Below are positions 1 to 8,215 of a stretch of DNA of 64,000 nucleotides, piece after piece. Made by a program: the position numbers and the translations under genes. Origin of the DNA: Streptomyces sp. 2114.4 (GTDB lineage Bacteria > Actinomycetota > Actinomycetes > Streptomycetales > Streptomycetaceae); assembly GCF_900187385.1 (NCBI RefSeq), contig NZ_FYEY01000001.1, forward strand, positions 4,464,001 to 4,528,000. The letters run 5' to 3'. The notes under the pieces were generated by a model, which saw only the letters and a list, made by a program, of their open reading frames with translations, did not search any database and was not told the DNA's origin. Numbering within the stretch: the first letter of the stretch is position 1; each line of letters opens with the position of its first letter.

Positions 1-372
1 CGCCATGGGCACGGACTGCCGCCGGACGAGATCGCCCGCCTCATGGAGCTGCCACTCGCCGGTGAAGTGGCCTGGGAGGCAAGCCTGGTGGCGGATCTGG
101 CGCGTGGCGTGCCACCGGGGGCGCAGGTGCGCGGACCGCTGGCGCGATTCTGCGCGGGGTTCTGGGGGCGCGTGACGGAGAGCGGCAGCGAAGGCGGCGG
201 GGCGGGAGCCGCCGGGCCGCCGGGGGTCCGGCCCGGCAGCGGTCCGGGGCCGGAGCCGGAGCCGGGCGGTGGCCAGGTGGCCGGGGCGGGGTCGAGGCCC
301 GGTGCGGTGTCGTGGCCGGTGGCCGAGCCCATGGGGTCCCGTGCAGCCGGCCGGGACGGGGAATGGTCATGA
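1..372 (+). CDS. ssd: Septum-site-determining / CpaE-like protein, C-terminal fragment
   Basis: The reading frame is open from base 1, so only the last 123 codons are present. The fragment GLPPDEIARLMELPLAGEV followed by a GPLAR segment resembles the C-terminal end of the CpaE/MinD-like ATPases (Ssd) that sit directly upstream of tadA in Streptomyces. A low-complexity Gly/Pro/Glu tail of about 60 residues follows. The ATPase core lies outside the window, so the call rests on this short conserved piece plus gene order. The stop codon overlaps the tadA start (ATGA), which suggests translational coupling in one tad operon. Confidence 0.7.
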   Translation, partial: RHGHGLPPDEIARLMELPLAGEVAWEASLVADLARGVPPGAQVRGPLARFCAGFWGRVTESGSEGGGAGAAGPPGVRPGSGPGPEPEPGGGQVAGAGSRPGAVSWPVAEPMGSRAAGRDGEWS

Positions 373-1535
373 GCCAGGGCCAGGACTTGCTGGAGGTGGT
401 GCGCAGACGGCTCGCCGAGGCCGGGGCGGAGCCCACGCCCGCCCGGGTGGCGGTGGCGCTGCGCGAGCAGGGGCGGCTCCTCGGGGATGCCGAAGTGCTG
501 GGCGTGGTGGCCGCGTTGCGGTCCGAAATGGTGGGCAGCGGGCCGCTGGAACCCCTGCTGGCCGCGCCCGATGTCACGGACGTCCTGGTCACCGCGCCGG
601 ACGAGGTATGGGTGGACCGCGGCAGTGGGCTGGAGCGTACCGGCGTGCGTTTCCGGGACGCGGCAGAGGTGCGCAGGCTCGCCCAGAGACTGGCGGCGGT
701 TGCCGGGCGGCGGCTGGACGATGCCCGGCCATGGGTGGACGCCCGGCTGCCGGACGGCACCCGGCTGCATGCGGTGCTGCCCCCGGTGGCGGTCGGCGGG
801 ACCTGTCTGTCGTTACGGGTGCTGCGGCCGCGGGCCTTCTCCCTTGCGGAACTGGTGGCGGCCGGCACGGTTCCGCCGGGCGGCGACCGGCTGCTCGCGG
901 CTGTGCTGGCGGCCCGGCTGTCTTTTCTCATCAGCGGCGGTACGGGATCGGGAAAGACCACATTGCTCAGCACGCTGCTCGGGCTGGTCGGCCCGGCCGA
1001 GCGGATCGTCCTGGCCGAGGACTCGGCGGAGCTGCGGCCGGACCACCCCCATGTGGTGCGGCTGGAGAGCCGGCCGGCCAACCAGGAAGGCATCGGGCGG
1101 GTGACGCTGCGCGACCTCGTACGGCAGGCACTGCGGATGCGTCCGGACCGGCTGGTGGTGGGGGAGGTGCGCGGTGCCGAGGTCACGGACCTGCTGGCGG
1201 CGCTCAATACGGGCCACGAGGGTGGCTGCGGCACGGTCCATGCCAATGCGGCATGCGACGTCCCCGCGCGCCTGGAGGCCCTTGGTTCGGCGGCGGGCCT
1301 GGACCGCGCCGCGCTGCACAGCCAGCTGGCCGCCGCACTCTCCGTCGTCCTGCATCTGGTGCGCGATCGGACCGGCCGCCGCCGGATCGCCGAACTCCAT
1401 GTCCTGGAGCGGGGCCGCGACGGATTCGTGGTGACCGTGCCGGCTGCCGTCTGGGGCCCCGACGGCTTCCAGGAGGCGCGGGGCTGGGAGCGGTTGCTGC
1501 GGCTGTGTGAGCGGAGCGAGGGCGGAGCCCGATGA
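369..1535 (+). CDS. tadA: TadA-family secretion/pilus ATPase
   Basis: Hexameric type II/IV secretion ATPase of the Tad (Flp pilus) machinery, expected on the cytoplasmic face of the membrane to power assembly. The Walker A motif SGGTGSGKTTLL lies near residues 188-199. It is followed by an acidic Walker-B-like stretch (RIVLAEDSAELRP), the RQALRMRPDRLVVGEVRG box and the TGHEGGCGTVHANAA histidine box typical of CpaF/TadA. Length (388 aa) fits the shorter actinobacterial forms. I chose ATG 369 over ATG 363 because the GGGG ribosome-binding site at about 355-360 is correctly spaced for 369. The stop overlaps the next start by ATGA, so tadA and tadB are coupled. Confidence 0.93.
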   Translation: MSQGQDLLEVVRRRLAEAGAEPTPARVAVALREQGRLLGDAEVLGVVAALRSEMVGSGPLEPLLAAPDVTDVLVTAPDEVWVDRGSGLERTGVRFRDAAEVRRLAQRLAAVAGRRLDDARPWVDARLPDGTRLHAVLPPVAVGGTCLSLRVLRPRAFSLAELVAAGTVPPGGDRLLAAVLAARLSFLISGGTGSGKTTLLSTLLGLVGPAERIVLAEDSAELRPDHPHVVRLESRPANQEGIGRVTLRDLVRQALRMRPDRLVVGEVRGAEVTDLLAALNTGHEGGCGTVHANAACDVPARLEALGSAAGLDRAALHSQLAAALSVVLHLVRDRTGRRRIAELHVLERGRDGFVVTVPAAVWGPDGFQEARGWERLLRLCERSEGGAR

Positions 1536-2452
1536 GCGTGGTCGGTATGACGCCGGTGGCCGCGGTGCTCTGGGTGGTGGGGGCGGGCCGGCTGGTCAGC
1601 AGCCGTCGGGGCGACGTACGGCAACGGGCCCGGGCGCTGTTCGGGGGCGTCGGAGAGGCGGATCCGGAAGTGGGGTGGCGGGCCTGGCTGCGGGGTGAGG
1701 GGGTGCGGAAGTGGTGCGCGGGGCGGTTGGTCGAGGGGGAAGCGGGGCGGCGCTGGAGCTTCGGTCGCTGGGGGGACTGCGGGCGGGAAATCTGGTGTCT
1801 GCCGGCGGGGCTGGTGCCGGCGGTGACGGGCAGATCGGTCCTCCCGGTGCTCGCATCCGTGGTCGCCTTCTTCCTTGTCCGCCGCTGGCTGACCGCCCGC
1901 GGAGCGGCGCATGCACGGGGAGGGCGCTCTGCCGCGGTGATCGGGCTGTGTGCGGCGGTGGCGGGCGAGCTGCGGGCCGGACGGCAGCCCGCCCAGGCCC
2001 TGCTGGCTGCGGGCGCCCCGGGACTCGGTGCGGCCGGCTCGGCGGTGATGGCGGCCGCGCGGTACGGCGGGGACGTGCCCCGGGAGCTACGGGCGGCGGC
2101 CCGGTTGCCGGGGGCCGGGGGACTGGCCGGGATGGCCGCGTGCTGGCAGGTGGCGGTGGAGGGCGGCGCAGGATTGGCCTCGGGTCTGGAGCGGATCGCG
2201 GCAGGACTCAGAGCCCAGAGGGATCAACGCGACGATCTGCGCGCGCAGTTGGCGGGCCCGCGGGCCACCGCGCTGATGCTCGCACTGCTGCCGGCGGGCG
2301 GGCTCCTGATGGGCAGCGCACTCGGCGCCGACCCGCTGCGGGTGCTGCTGCACACCCCGGCCGGGTGGGGCTGCCTGGCGGTCGGCGGGCTCCTGGAGTG
2401 GTGCGGAGTGGCCTGGACGGCCCGGATCGTCGCTGCTGCGGAAGACGCGTAG
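1532..2452 (+). CDS. tadB: TadB-like inner-membrane platform protein
   Basis: Integral membrane protein of the type II secretion F (T2SSF/GspF) superfamily, expected to be the membrane platform that TadA drives. The 306-residue protein has hydrophobic segments near residues 5-20 and 90-115 and a hydrophobic pair at the C-terminus. Between them is the soluble helical region with AAVAGELRAGRQPAQAL and the ARLPGAGGLAGMAACWQVAV motif characteristic of TadB/TadC. It starts inside the tadA stop codon and is followed 13 bp later by tadC. Family membership is clear; the split between TadB and TadC roles follows gene order. Confidence 0.88.
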   Translation: MSVVGMTPVAAVLWVVGAGRLVSSRRGDVRQRARALFGGVGEADPEVGWRAWLRGEGVRKWCAGRLVEGEAGRRWSFGRWGDCGREIWCLPAGLVPAVTGRSVLPVLASVVAFFLVRRWLTARGAAHARGGRSAAVIGLCAAVAGELRAGRQPAQALLAAGAPGLGAAGSAVMAAARYGGDVPRELRAAARLPGAGGLAGMAACWQVAVEGGAGLASGLERIAAGLRAQRDQRDDLRAQLAGPRATALMLALLPAGGLLMGSALGADPLRVLLHTPAGWGCLAVGGLLEWCGVAWTARIVAAAEDA

Positions 2453-2465
2453 GGAGGGGATCGGA

Positions 2466-3308
2466 GTGAGCGCGGAAGTTGTCCACAGGGTGGGGATGGC
2501 GGTTGCCGTGATGGCGGTGGTGCTGTGCGCCGTGGCCCTGGTGCGGGAGGCGCGCCGTGGGCGTGCCGTACGGAAGCGGGTCTCGGAGATGTGGGGCGCC
2601 GGGCCCGGCCGGTACGGCGAGCCCGGCACCCCGCACAAGCAGTTCGCCCGGCTCCGGCTCCGGAGCCGAACGTCGAGCATGGAGGACGGCACCCCGCGAA
2701 ACGGCCTGCTGAAGGAGTGGGCCGGGCCTCTCGGAGCGGCCGCATTCATGGTCATTCTCATCGGTGGCGTCACGGGCGTCCTGGCGGGACTCGCCGTGGG
2801 ATACGGGGCGCATCGCAGGCTGGCGCGGCAACGGAACACGGACGCGGCCCGGTCGGCGGATGCGGAGGTACGGGCGGAGCTGGCACCGGCCGGCGACCTG
2901 CTGGCCGCCTGCCTCGCGGCGGGAGCCGGGCCGCGGGAGTCGGCCGAGTCGGTGGGCAGGTCGCTCGACGGGCCGGTTGCCGAGCGGCTGCGCCAGGTGG
3001 CGGCGGAACTGCGCCTGGGCGGTGAACCCGCGGTCGTATGGCCTCGGCTGGCGGCTCTTCCCGGCGCCGAAGGGCTGGCGCGCTGTATGGAGCGCGCCGG
3101 GATATCCGGGGTGCCGGCCGTCGAGTCGGCCTCCCGGGTCGCCGCCGAACTCCGTGCGGAGCAGGCCCGAGCGGCGACCGCACGGGCCCGGCGGGCCGGG
3201 GTGCTGGTCACTCTGCCCCTGTCGGCGTGCTTCCTGCCCGCGTTTTTGGCACTCGGAGTCGTGCCGGTGCTGATCGGGCTGGCCGGCGGCCTCCTGGGGC
3301 GTAACTGA
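2466..3308 (+). CDS. tadC: TadC-like inner-membrane platform protein
   Basis: Second T2SSF-superfamily membrane protein (280 aa), presumed partner of TadB in the Tad platform. A GTG start at 2466 follows a GGAGGGGATCGGA ribosome-binding region. Hydrophobic segments are visible at the N-terminus (about 8-25), in the middle (about 90-112) and at the C-terminus (about 240-275). The soluble part contains LAPAGDLLAACLAAGAGPRE and the LPGAEGLARCMERAGISG box that parallels TadB. The mid-part next to the second membrane segment is variable and charged. Confidence 0.85.
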   Translation: MSAEVVHRVGMAVAVMAVVLCAVALVREARRGRAVRKRVSEMWGAGPGRYGEPGTPHKQFARLRLRSRTSSMEDGTPRNGLLKEWAGPLGAAAFMVILIGGVTGVLAGLAVGYGAHRRLARQRNTDAARSADAEVRAELAPAGDLLAACLAAGAGPRESAESVGRSLDGPVAERLRQVAAELRLGGEPAVVWPRLAALPGAEGLARCMERAGISGVPAVESASRVAAELRAEQARAATARARRAGVLVTLPLSACFLPAFLALGVVPVLIGLAGGLLGRN

Positions 3309-3430
3309 GCGGCAGGAGAGACGAGTTCGAGACCCGGCGGGAAGAGCGGGAAGAGCGCACCTCCGAGGTCGCACATCAGAAGCCACGTATCAAAGGCCAT
3401 TCATGCAGAGGCCGTGCAAAGGGGGATGGA

Positions 3431-3637
3431 ATGTTTCGGTGTGGAAGTTTTCGACGGTGGTGGGCGGAGCTGCGTGCGCTCGGGGCCGACGACCGGGGGA
3501 TGACCACGGCGGAGTACGCCGTGGGGACGCTTGCGGCGTGCGCCCTGGCGGCGGTGCTCTACAAGGTGGTGACGAGCGGGCCGGTGAAGGCGCTGCTCCA
3601 GTCGGTGCTGGAGCGGGCGATCAATGTCCAGTTCTGA
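3431..3637 (+). CDS. DUF4244 / Flp-type pilin-like small membrane protein
   Basis: A 68-residue protein with the layout of the small actinobacterial Flp-like pilins (DUF4244). It has a short basic N-terminus, the DDRGMTTAEYAVGTLAACALAA core with a glutamate five residues into the hydrophobic helix, and a short hydrophilic tail. By analogy with Flp pilins, a prepilin peptidase would cut before the hydrophobic helix (near G-MTTAE) and the helix would polymerise. The gene follows tadC after a gap of about 120 bp and overlaps the TadE-like gene by 14 bp. Confidence 0.82.
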   Translation: MFRCGSFRRWWAELRALGADDRGMTTAEYAVGTLAACALAAVLYKVVTSGPVKALLQSVLERAINVQF

Positions 3638-4067
3638 CAGCCGGTATCCGTGCCTCCGGGCCCCGTGCCCCAGGGCCTCGTGCCACCGAGGCCCGGGTCC
3701 CACGGCCGGGGGCGTCCCGCGGGGCCCTCGTGACGCCGGGTTTGTGACGGCGGAGACCGCCGTGGTCCTGCCCGTACTGGTGGCGGTGGTGGCCGCGCTC
3801 ATCTGGGGGCTGATGGCGGTCTGCGCCCGTATCGAGTGCGTGGATGCCGCGCGGGCCGGGGCACGGGCCGCTGCGCGGTCGGAACCGCGGGCGGCGGTGC
3901 TCTCGTCGGCGCGGGGCGCGGCTCCGAGGGGCGCGCGGGTCGCGCTGGCACGGGAGGGCGATCTGGTGCGGGTACGGGTCGAGGCCGAGCTGCCCGGCGT
4001 GGGTCAACTCACCGTGAAGGTCGGCGGGGAGGCGGTGGCTCTTGCGGAGGAGACGGTGCGGCGATGA
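3624..4067 (+). CDS. TadE-like pseudopilin
   Basis: A 147-residue single-pass protein with the TadE hallmark FVTAETAVVLPVLVAVVAALIWG, a conserved Glu followed by a hydrophobic helix, near residues 41-63. The soluble C-terminal region has the VDAARAGARAAAR segment. By family, TadE proteins are minor pilins or pseudopilins of the Tad system. The only plausible in-frame start is ATG 3624, inside the previous gene; this gives an unusually long Arg/Pro/Cys-rich N-terminal extension of about 38 residues, which may not be authentic. Confidence 0.8.
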   Translation: MSSSDSRYPCLRAPCPRASCHRGPGPTAGGVPRGPRDAGFVTAETAVVLPVLVAVVAALIWGLMAVCARIECVDAARAGARAAARSEPRAAVLSSARGAAPRGARVALAREGDLVRVRVEAELPGVGQLTVKVGGEAVALAEETVRR

Positions 4068-4435
4068 GGGCTCGGCGACGGTCTGGACGGTCTTCGCGGT
4101 GGCGGCGCTCTGCGCGGTCTTCGTGGCCCTGATCGGAGTGGGCCAGGCGGTCACGGCGCGGCACCGCGCGGGCGGTGCCGCGGACCTGGCGGCGCTGGCC
4201 GCCGCGGATCACGCCCGGCAGGGGCCCGCCGAGGCCTGCGCCGCGGCCCACCGGGTGGCAGCCGCGCAGCACACCCGCCTGGTGCGCTGTGCGCTGGCCG
4301 GGTCGGTCGCCGACGTCTGTGCCGAGGCGGGCCGCAGCCCGTTCACCTCCCGGGTGCGGGCCCGGGCCGGCCCGCCGGGGCACAGCGACCCGGCGCGGGC
4401 CCGAGCCGGAGCCGCTGCCCGCGCCCGCCCCCTAG
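4042..4435 (+). CDS. TadG/TadE-like secreted helical protein; probable frameshift near its 3' end
   Basis: A TTG start at 4042, inside the tadE stop region, opens a frame reading DEGSATVWTVFAVAALCAVF, the typical start of the Rv3654c/TadG-like protein that ends Tad loci in actinobacteria. One hydrophobic helix and an Ala-rich soluble part with the paired cysteines expected in this family follow, up to RVRARAGPP. The same frame then has no stop and would run to 6861 across the opposite-strand helicase. The frame one base over ends at TAG 4435 with an acidic Pro-rich tail (GPEPEPLPAPAP), three bases into the convergent helicase stop. One surplus base somewhere around 4370-4410 would explain this. 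The coordinates therefore join two frames. Confidence 0.55.
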
Positions 4436-6828
4436 GCCTGCTCCGGCACGCCCCGCAACAGCTCGCCCAGCAATCGGATGGCTCCCCGCTTGTGGAGCGG
4501 GTCGTTGCCGTTGCCGCACTTCGGGGACTGGATGCAGGAAGGGCAGCCGGCCTCGCATTCGCAGGCGGCGATGGCGTCACGGGTGGCGGTGAGCCAGTCG
4601 GCGGCCGTGTGGAAGGCGCGCTCGGCGAATCCGGCGCCGCCGGGATGGCCGTCGTAGACGAAAACGGTCGGCAGCAGGGTGTCCGGGTGAAGCGGCACGG
4701 AGACGCCGCCGATGTCCCAGCGGTCACAGGTCGCGAAGAGCGGCAGCATGCCGATGGAGGCGTGTTCCGCGGCGTGCAGCGCGCCGCCCAGCTGCTCGGG
4801 ATTGACGCGGGCGGCGTCGAGCTGGTCCTCGGTGACCGTCCACCACACCGCACGGGTGCGCAGCGTACGGGGCGGCAGATCGAGCTTGGTCTCGCCCAGG
4901 ACCTCGCCGGTGATCAGTTTGCGGCGCAGGAAGGAGACGACCTGATTGGTGACCTCCACGGATCCGAAGCACAGCCGGCCGTCCCCCCACGGGATCTCGG
5001 TGTCGGTCTCGAGGACGGCGATGGCGGTGGTGTCGCGGGCGGTCGTGGAATAGGGCGGGTGGGCCTCTTCGACGAGCGCCACGCTGTCGGCCAGGTCGAG
5101 GTGCCGGACGACATAGGTACGGCCCTGGTGAAGGTGGACCGCGCCGTCGTGGACGGCGGTGTGCGCGGCGGCGGCGTCCACGGTGCCCAGCAGCCGTCCG
5201 GTGCCCTCCTCCACGACCTGCACCGGCGAGCCGCCCTGGCCGCGGATGTCGGTGAGGTCGGCGGCCCGCTCGCGGCGCGTCCAGTGCCAGGCCCTGGCTC
5301 GCCGGCGCAGCAGGTTCGCGGCCTCCAGCTGCGGCATCAGTCCGGCGGCCGCGGGCCCGAAGAGCGCGAAATCGGCTTCGGTGAGCGGGAGTTCGGACGC
5401 GGCCGCGCACAGATGCGGGGCGAGCACGTACGGGTTGTCGGGGTCGAGGACGGTGGACTCCACGGGCTGGTCGAACAGCGCCTCGGGGTGGTGCACGAGG
5501 TAGGTGTCCAGCGGGTCGTCGCGGGCCACGAGCACGGCGAGGGCGCCCTGCCCGGAGCGGCCCGCCCGGCCCGCCTGCTGCCACAGCGACGCCCGGGTGC
5601 CCGGATAGCCGGCGATGACCACGGCATCCAGCCCGGAGACGTCCACGCCCAGTTCGAGCGCGGTGGTGGCGGCCAGACCGAGGAGATCGCCGCTGTGCAG
5701 CGCGCGTTCCAGGGCACGGCGCTCCTCGGGCAGATACCCGCCCCGGTACGCGGCGACCCGCCCGGGCAGCGAGCGGTCCACCTCCGCGAGCCGTTCCTGG
5801 GCGATCAGGGCGATCAGCTCGGCGCCGCGCCGGGAGCGGACGAAGGCGACGGTGCGTACGCCCTGGACGGCGAGGTCGGTGAGCAGGTCCGCGGTCTCGG
5901 CCGTGGCGGTCCGGCGGACCGGGGCGCCCTGCTCGCCATGGAGTTCGGTGAGCGGCGGCTCCCACAGCGCGAAGACCAACTCGCCGCGCGGCGAGGTGTC
6001 CTCGGTGATTTCCACCACGGGGAGGCCCGTGAGCCGGGTCGCGGCCTCGGCCGGCTTCGCGGCCGTGGCGGAGGCGAGCAGGAAGACCGGCTCGGAGCCG
6101 TACCGCGCGCAGACGCGGCGCAGCCGGCGGATGACCTGCGCGACATGCGAGCCGAAGACGCCGCGGTAGCTGTGGCATTCATCGATGACGACATAGCGCA
6201 GCGCGCGCAGGAAGGAGGACCAGCGGGGGTGGGCCGGCAGGATGCCGCGGTGCAGCATGTCGGGGTTGGTCAGGACGTAGTTGCCGTACTGGCGGACCCA
6301 TTCGCGCTCCTCGACGGGGGTGTCGCCGTCGTAGACCGCGGGCCGCACGGCCGTCCCCAGGGGAGCGGCCAGCTCGCGCACGGCACGCCGCTGATCGGCC
6401 GCCAGTGCCTTCGTGGGGGCCAGATACAGGGCCGTGGCGCCCCTTCCGTTCGGCGCCTCGGAGCCGTCCAGGAGCGTGGAGAGGACCGGCGCCAGATACG
6501 CCAGGGACTTCCCCGAGGCGGTGCCGGTGGCGACGACGACCGATTCGCCGCGCAGTGCGTGTTCGGATGTCCGTGCCTGGTGGGCCCAGGGACGATCGAT
6601 TCCGGCCGAACGGATGGCATCGATCACTTCCGGCCGGATCTGTTCCGGCCAGTCGGCATGGCTGCCGATGCGCGGGGGCAAGTGCTCCGTATGAGTGATG
6701 CGCGCAGCGCGGGTCGCGCCCCGGGCGAGACGTTCGAGAATCATGCCTGGGGAAGGGCGCGCGCCCGCATCCGGCGGGACTGGATTGGAGGCCATCGGCA
6801 CCGAGTGTGTCACCGGAGTGACGGACAA
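4432..6828 (-). CDS. DEAD/DEAH-box helicase with C-terminal DUF1998/MZB cysteine cluster (MrfA/YprA-like)
   Basis: Superfamily 2 ATP-dependent helicase of 798 residues. Visible motifs in order: Q-motif-like region with AHQARTSEHALRG, Walker A VVATGTASGKS, LAPTKALAADQ (Ia), VLTNPDMLH, DECHSYRGVFGSH (motif II, DECH), LASATAAKP (III), VAFVRSRRGAEL, ATTALELGVDVSGLDAV and QQAGRAGRSGQ (VI). The C-terminus has the four-cysteine group CECEAGCPSCIQSPKCGNG of the MZB/DUF1998 domain. The family includes MrfA of Bacillus, which acts in repair of mitomycin-type lesions; the substrate here is unknown. The start may be TTG 6828 or ATG 6795, with no strong ribosome-binding site for either. It is divergent from bldG, as in other streptomycetes. 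Confidence 0.9.
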   Translation of the reverse strand: MSVTPVTHSVPMASNPVPPDAGARPSPGMILERLARGATRAARITHTEHLPPRIGSHADWPEQIRPEVIDAIRSAGIDRPWAHQARTSEHALRGESVVVATGTASGKSLAYLAPVLSTLLDGSEAPNGRGATALYLAPTKALAADQRRAVRELAAPLGTAVRPAVYDGDTPVEEREWVRQYGNYVLTNPDMLHRGILPAHPRWSSFLRALRYVVIDECHSYRGVFGSHVAQVIRRLRRVCARYGSEPVFLLASATAAKPAEAATRLTGLPVVEITEDTSPRGELVFALWEPPLTELHGEQGAPVRRTATAETADLLTDLAVQGVRTVAFVRSRRGAELIALIAQERLAEVDRSLPGRVAAYRGGYLPEERRALERALHSGDLLGLAATTALELGVDVSGLDAVVIAGYPGTRASLWQQAGRAGRSGQGALAVLVARDDPLDTYLVHHPEALFDQPVESTVLDPDNPYVLAPHLCAAASELPLTEADFALFGPAAAGLMPQLEAANLLRRRARAWHWTRRERAADLTDIRGQGGSPVQVVEEGTGRLLGTVDAAAAHTAVHDGAVHLHQGRTYVVRHLDLADSVALVEEAHPPYSTTARDTTAIAVLETDTEIPWGDGRLCFGSVEVTNQVVSFLRRKLITGEVLGETKLDLPPRTLRTRAVWWTVTEDQLDAARVNPEQLGGALHAAEHASIGMLPLFATCDRWDIGGVSVPLHPDTLLPTVFVYDGHPGGAGFAERAFHTAADWLTATRDAIAACECEAGCPSCIQSPKCGNGNDPLHKRGAIRLLGELLRGVPEQA

Positions 6829-6957
6829 TGCCTAAAGGGCGTCGTGCACGCCTGCCGGTAAGTGATTGAATGCCATCGCGGCTGCCAGATCCGCCCCTAC
6901 CTTCGGTGGGGAGGCCCCAGGGGGGCGACCGCTCGATAGCAAGGTGCTGGAGGATCC

Positions 6958-7299
6958 GTGGACCTGTCCCTGTCGACCCGGACCGTTGGCGACCGTACGG
7001 TCGTCGAGGTCGGTGGCGAGATTGATGTATACACCGCGCCCAAGCTGCGGGAGCAGCTGGTCGAGCTTGTGAACGACGGAAGCTACCACCTCGTGGTGGA
7101 CATGGAACGTGTCGACTTCCTCGACTCCACTGGGCTCGGCGTGCTGGTCGGCGGACTCAAGCGGGTGCGTGCCCATGAGGGCTCGCTGCGCCTGGTCTGC
7201 AACCAGGAGCGCATTCTCAAAATCTTCCGAATCACCGGACTGACCAAGGTGTTTCCCATTCACACCTCGGTCGACGAAGCCGTCGCAGCCACTGACTGA
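6958..7299 (+). CDS. bldG: Anti-sigma factor antagonist BldG
   Basis: A 113-residue STAS-domain protein nearly identical, as far as I can recall, to S. coelicolor BldG. The phosphorylatable serine lies in DFLDSTGLGVLVGGL (near residue 57), and the region IDVYTAPKLREQL is typical of SpoIIAA-like antagonists. BldG controls aerial mycelium formation and antibiotic production by sequestering anti-sigma factors through partner switching. The GTG start at 6958 lies 6 bp after GGAGGA-like sequence (GGTGCTGGAGGATCC). A hairpin lies between it and the downstream anti-sigma gene. Confidence 0.97.
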   Translation: MDLSLSTRTVGDRTVVEVGGEIDVYTAPKLREQLVELVNDGSYHLVVDMERVDFLDSTGLGVLVGGLKRVRAHEGSLRLVCNQERILKIFRITGLTKVFPIHTSVDEAVAATD

Positions 7300-7312
7300 C
7301 GGTTTTGCCGGT

Positions 7313-7336
7313 CCCCCGCGCCACCGGGCGCGGGGG
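7313..7336 (+). terminator. Hairpin between bldG and the anti-sigma gene
   Basis: A perfect 10-bp G+C stem (7313-7322 with 7327-7336) closed by the tetraloop accg lies 13 bp after the bldG stop. It has no U tract. It could terminate or attenuate, giving separate bldG and bldG-apgA transcripts, which fits the mono- and polycistronic messages described for S. coelicolor bldG. Confidence 0.6.
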
Positions 7337-7410
7337 GAGGAAGCAGTGGGGGGTTCCGGACACGGTGTCCGGCCCCCTACGTCGCACGCCCGCAAAACGA
7401 GGGGGATGGC

Positions 7411-7863
7411 ATGGCCACCGTCGAACTTCGCTTCAGCGCCCTTCCCGAGCACGTCCGCACCGCGCGTCTGGTCGCGGCTGCCGTGGCACGGCGCGCCGGG
7501 GTGGACGAGGCCGTGCTGGACGAGGTGCGGCTAGCCGTCGGTGAGGCCTGCAGCCGAGCCGTGGGGCTGCACGAGAGCCATGACATCGCGGAGCCCGTGC
7601 GCGTCCTGCTGATCGAGGACGAGAAGAAGTTCTCGATCGAGGTCGGCGACGGCGTCTCCGGCGTCTCCGGCGACTCCGGTACGGCCGGGGCGCGTGGCGG
7701 CGGCGAGGCCGAGGGCGCCGCGGAGAGCGACGCCGAGGGCGAGGACGAAATGGGCCTCGCGGTGATCAGCGGGCTCGTCGACGACGTCGAGGTGACCGCC
7801 GGCAAGGACGGCGGGCTGATCCGCATGACCTGGCCCACCACGACGGCCGTGGTGGTGCCGTAG
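7411..7863 (+). CDS. apgA: Anti-sigma factor / HATPase partner of BldG (SCO3548/ApgA-like)
   Basis: A 150-residue protein with the GHKL ATPase fold of SpoIIAB/RsbW anti-sigma kinases. The N-box region reads DEVRLAVGEACSRAV, and the GLAVISGLVDDVEV segment matches the G1/G2 region. An acidic Gly/Glu-rich insertion (about residues 85-112) lies between the boxes. It starts at ATG 7411 after GAGGGGGATGGC. It lies directly downstream of bldG, where the S. coelicolor partner ApgA (SCO3548) is encoded, so it probably binds unphosphorylated BldG; its cognate sigma factor is not identifiable here. Confidence 0.82.
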   Translation: MATVELRFSALPEHVRTARLVAAAVARRAGVDEAVLDEVRLAVGEACSRAVGLHESHDIAEPVRVLLIEDEKKFSIEVGDGVSGVSGDSGTAGARGGGEAEGAAESDAEGEDEMGLAVISGLVDDVEVTAGKDGGLIRMTWPTTTAVVVP

Positions 7864-7932
7864 CGACTGGGCCCAGCCCGGCGAATGCCCTGACCCCGGA
7901 CTCAGTCCGTAGCCGGTGGGGGTACCCATCGT

Positions 7933-7981
7933 TGCTGCCTGCTGCCTGCTGCCTGCTGCCTGCTGCCTGCTGCCTGCTGCC
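7933..7981. repeat. Seven perfect tandem copies of TGCTGCC
   Basis: Seven uninterrupted 7-bp units run from 7933 to 7981, about 70 bp after the apgA stop. A perfect microsatellite of this length is prone to slippage and may vary in copy number between strains. The 7-bp period shifts frame at each unit, so it is not coding. Confidence 0.95.
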
Positions 7982-8176
7982 TGTGCTCGCCCTGTCGCTT
8001 GGTGTGCGCCCCTGCTGCCCCGCGCACCCCCTGCCGCCCGCGCCTTCTCTGCCGGCCCTCCGTGGTCGGTCGTGCGCTGACCGGGCGTGCCTGAGCGGGG
8101 CTCCGCGCCCCCTCGTCCGGCAGCCCCTCGCTCCAGCCCGTCGCTCCGGACTCCGGCCCCTTCCCGTGGCCCCTCA

Positions 8177-8215
8177 GCGGCCTCTCACCGCGGCCTCTCG
8201 ATGCGGCCTCTCGAT
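8177..8215. repeat. Three tandem 13-bp units (GCGGCCTCTCGAT-like)
   Basis: Units at 8177-8189, 8190-8202 and 8203-8215; the second and third are identical and the first differs in its last three bases. They lie in the non-coding stretch upstream of hppA. No function is evident. Confidence 0.85.

Noticed and set aside
41..1912. 623-codon minus-strand frame over ssd/tadA/tadB
   Set aside because: Arg/Pro/Ser-rich antisense composition; the plus-strand Tad genes are clear.
4042..6861. 939-codon open frame on the plus strand
   Set aside because: Beyond about 4400 it is antisense to a clear helicase and has shadow composition; only the first ~110 codons are TadG-like.
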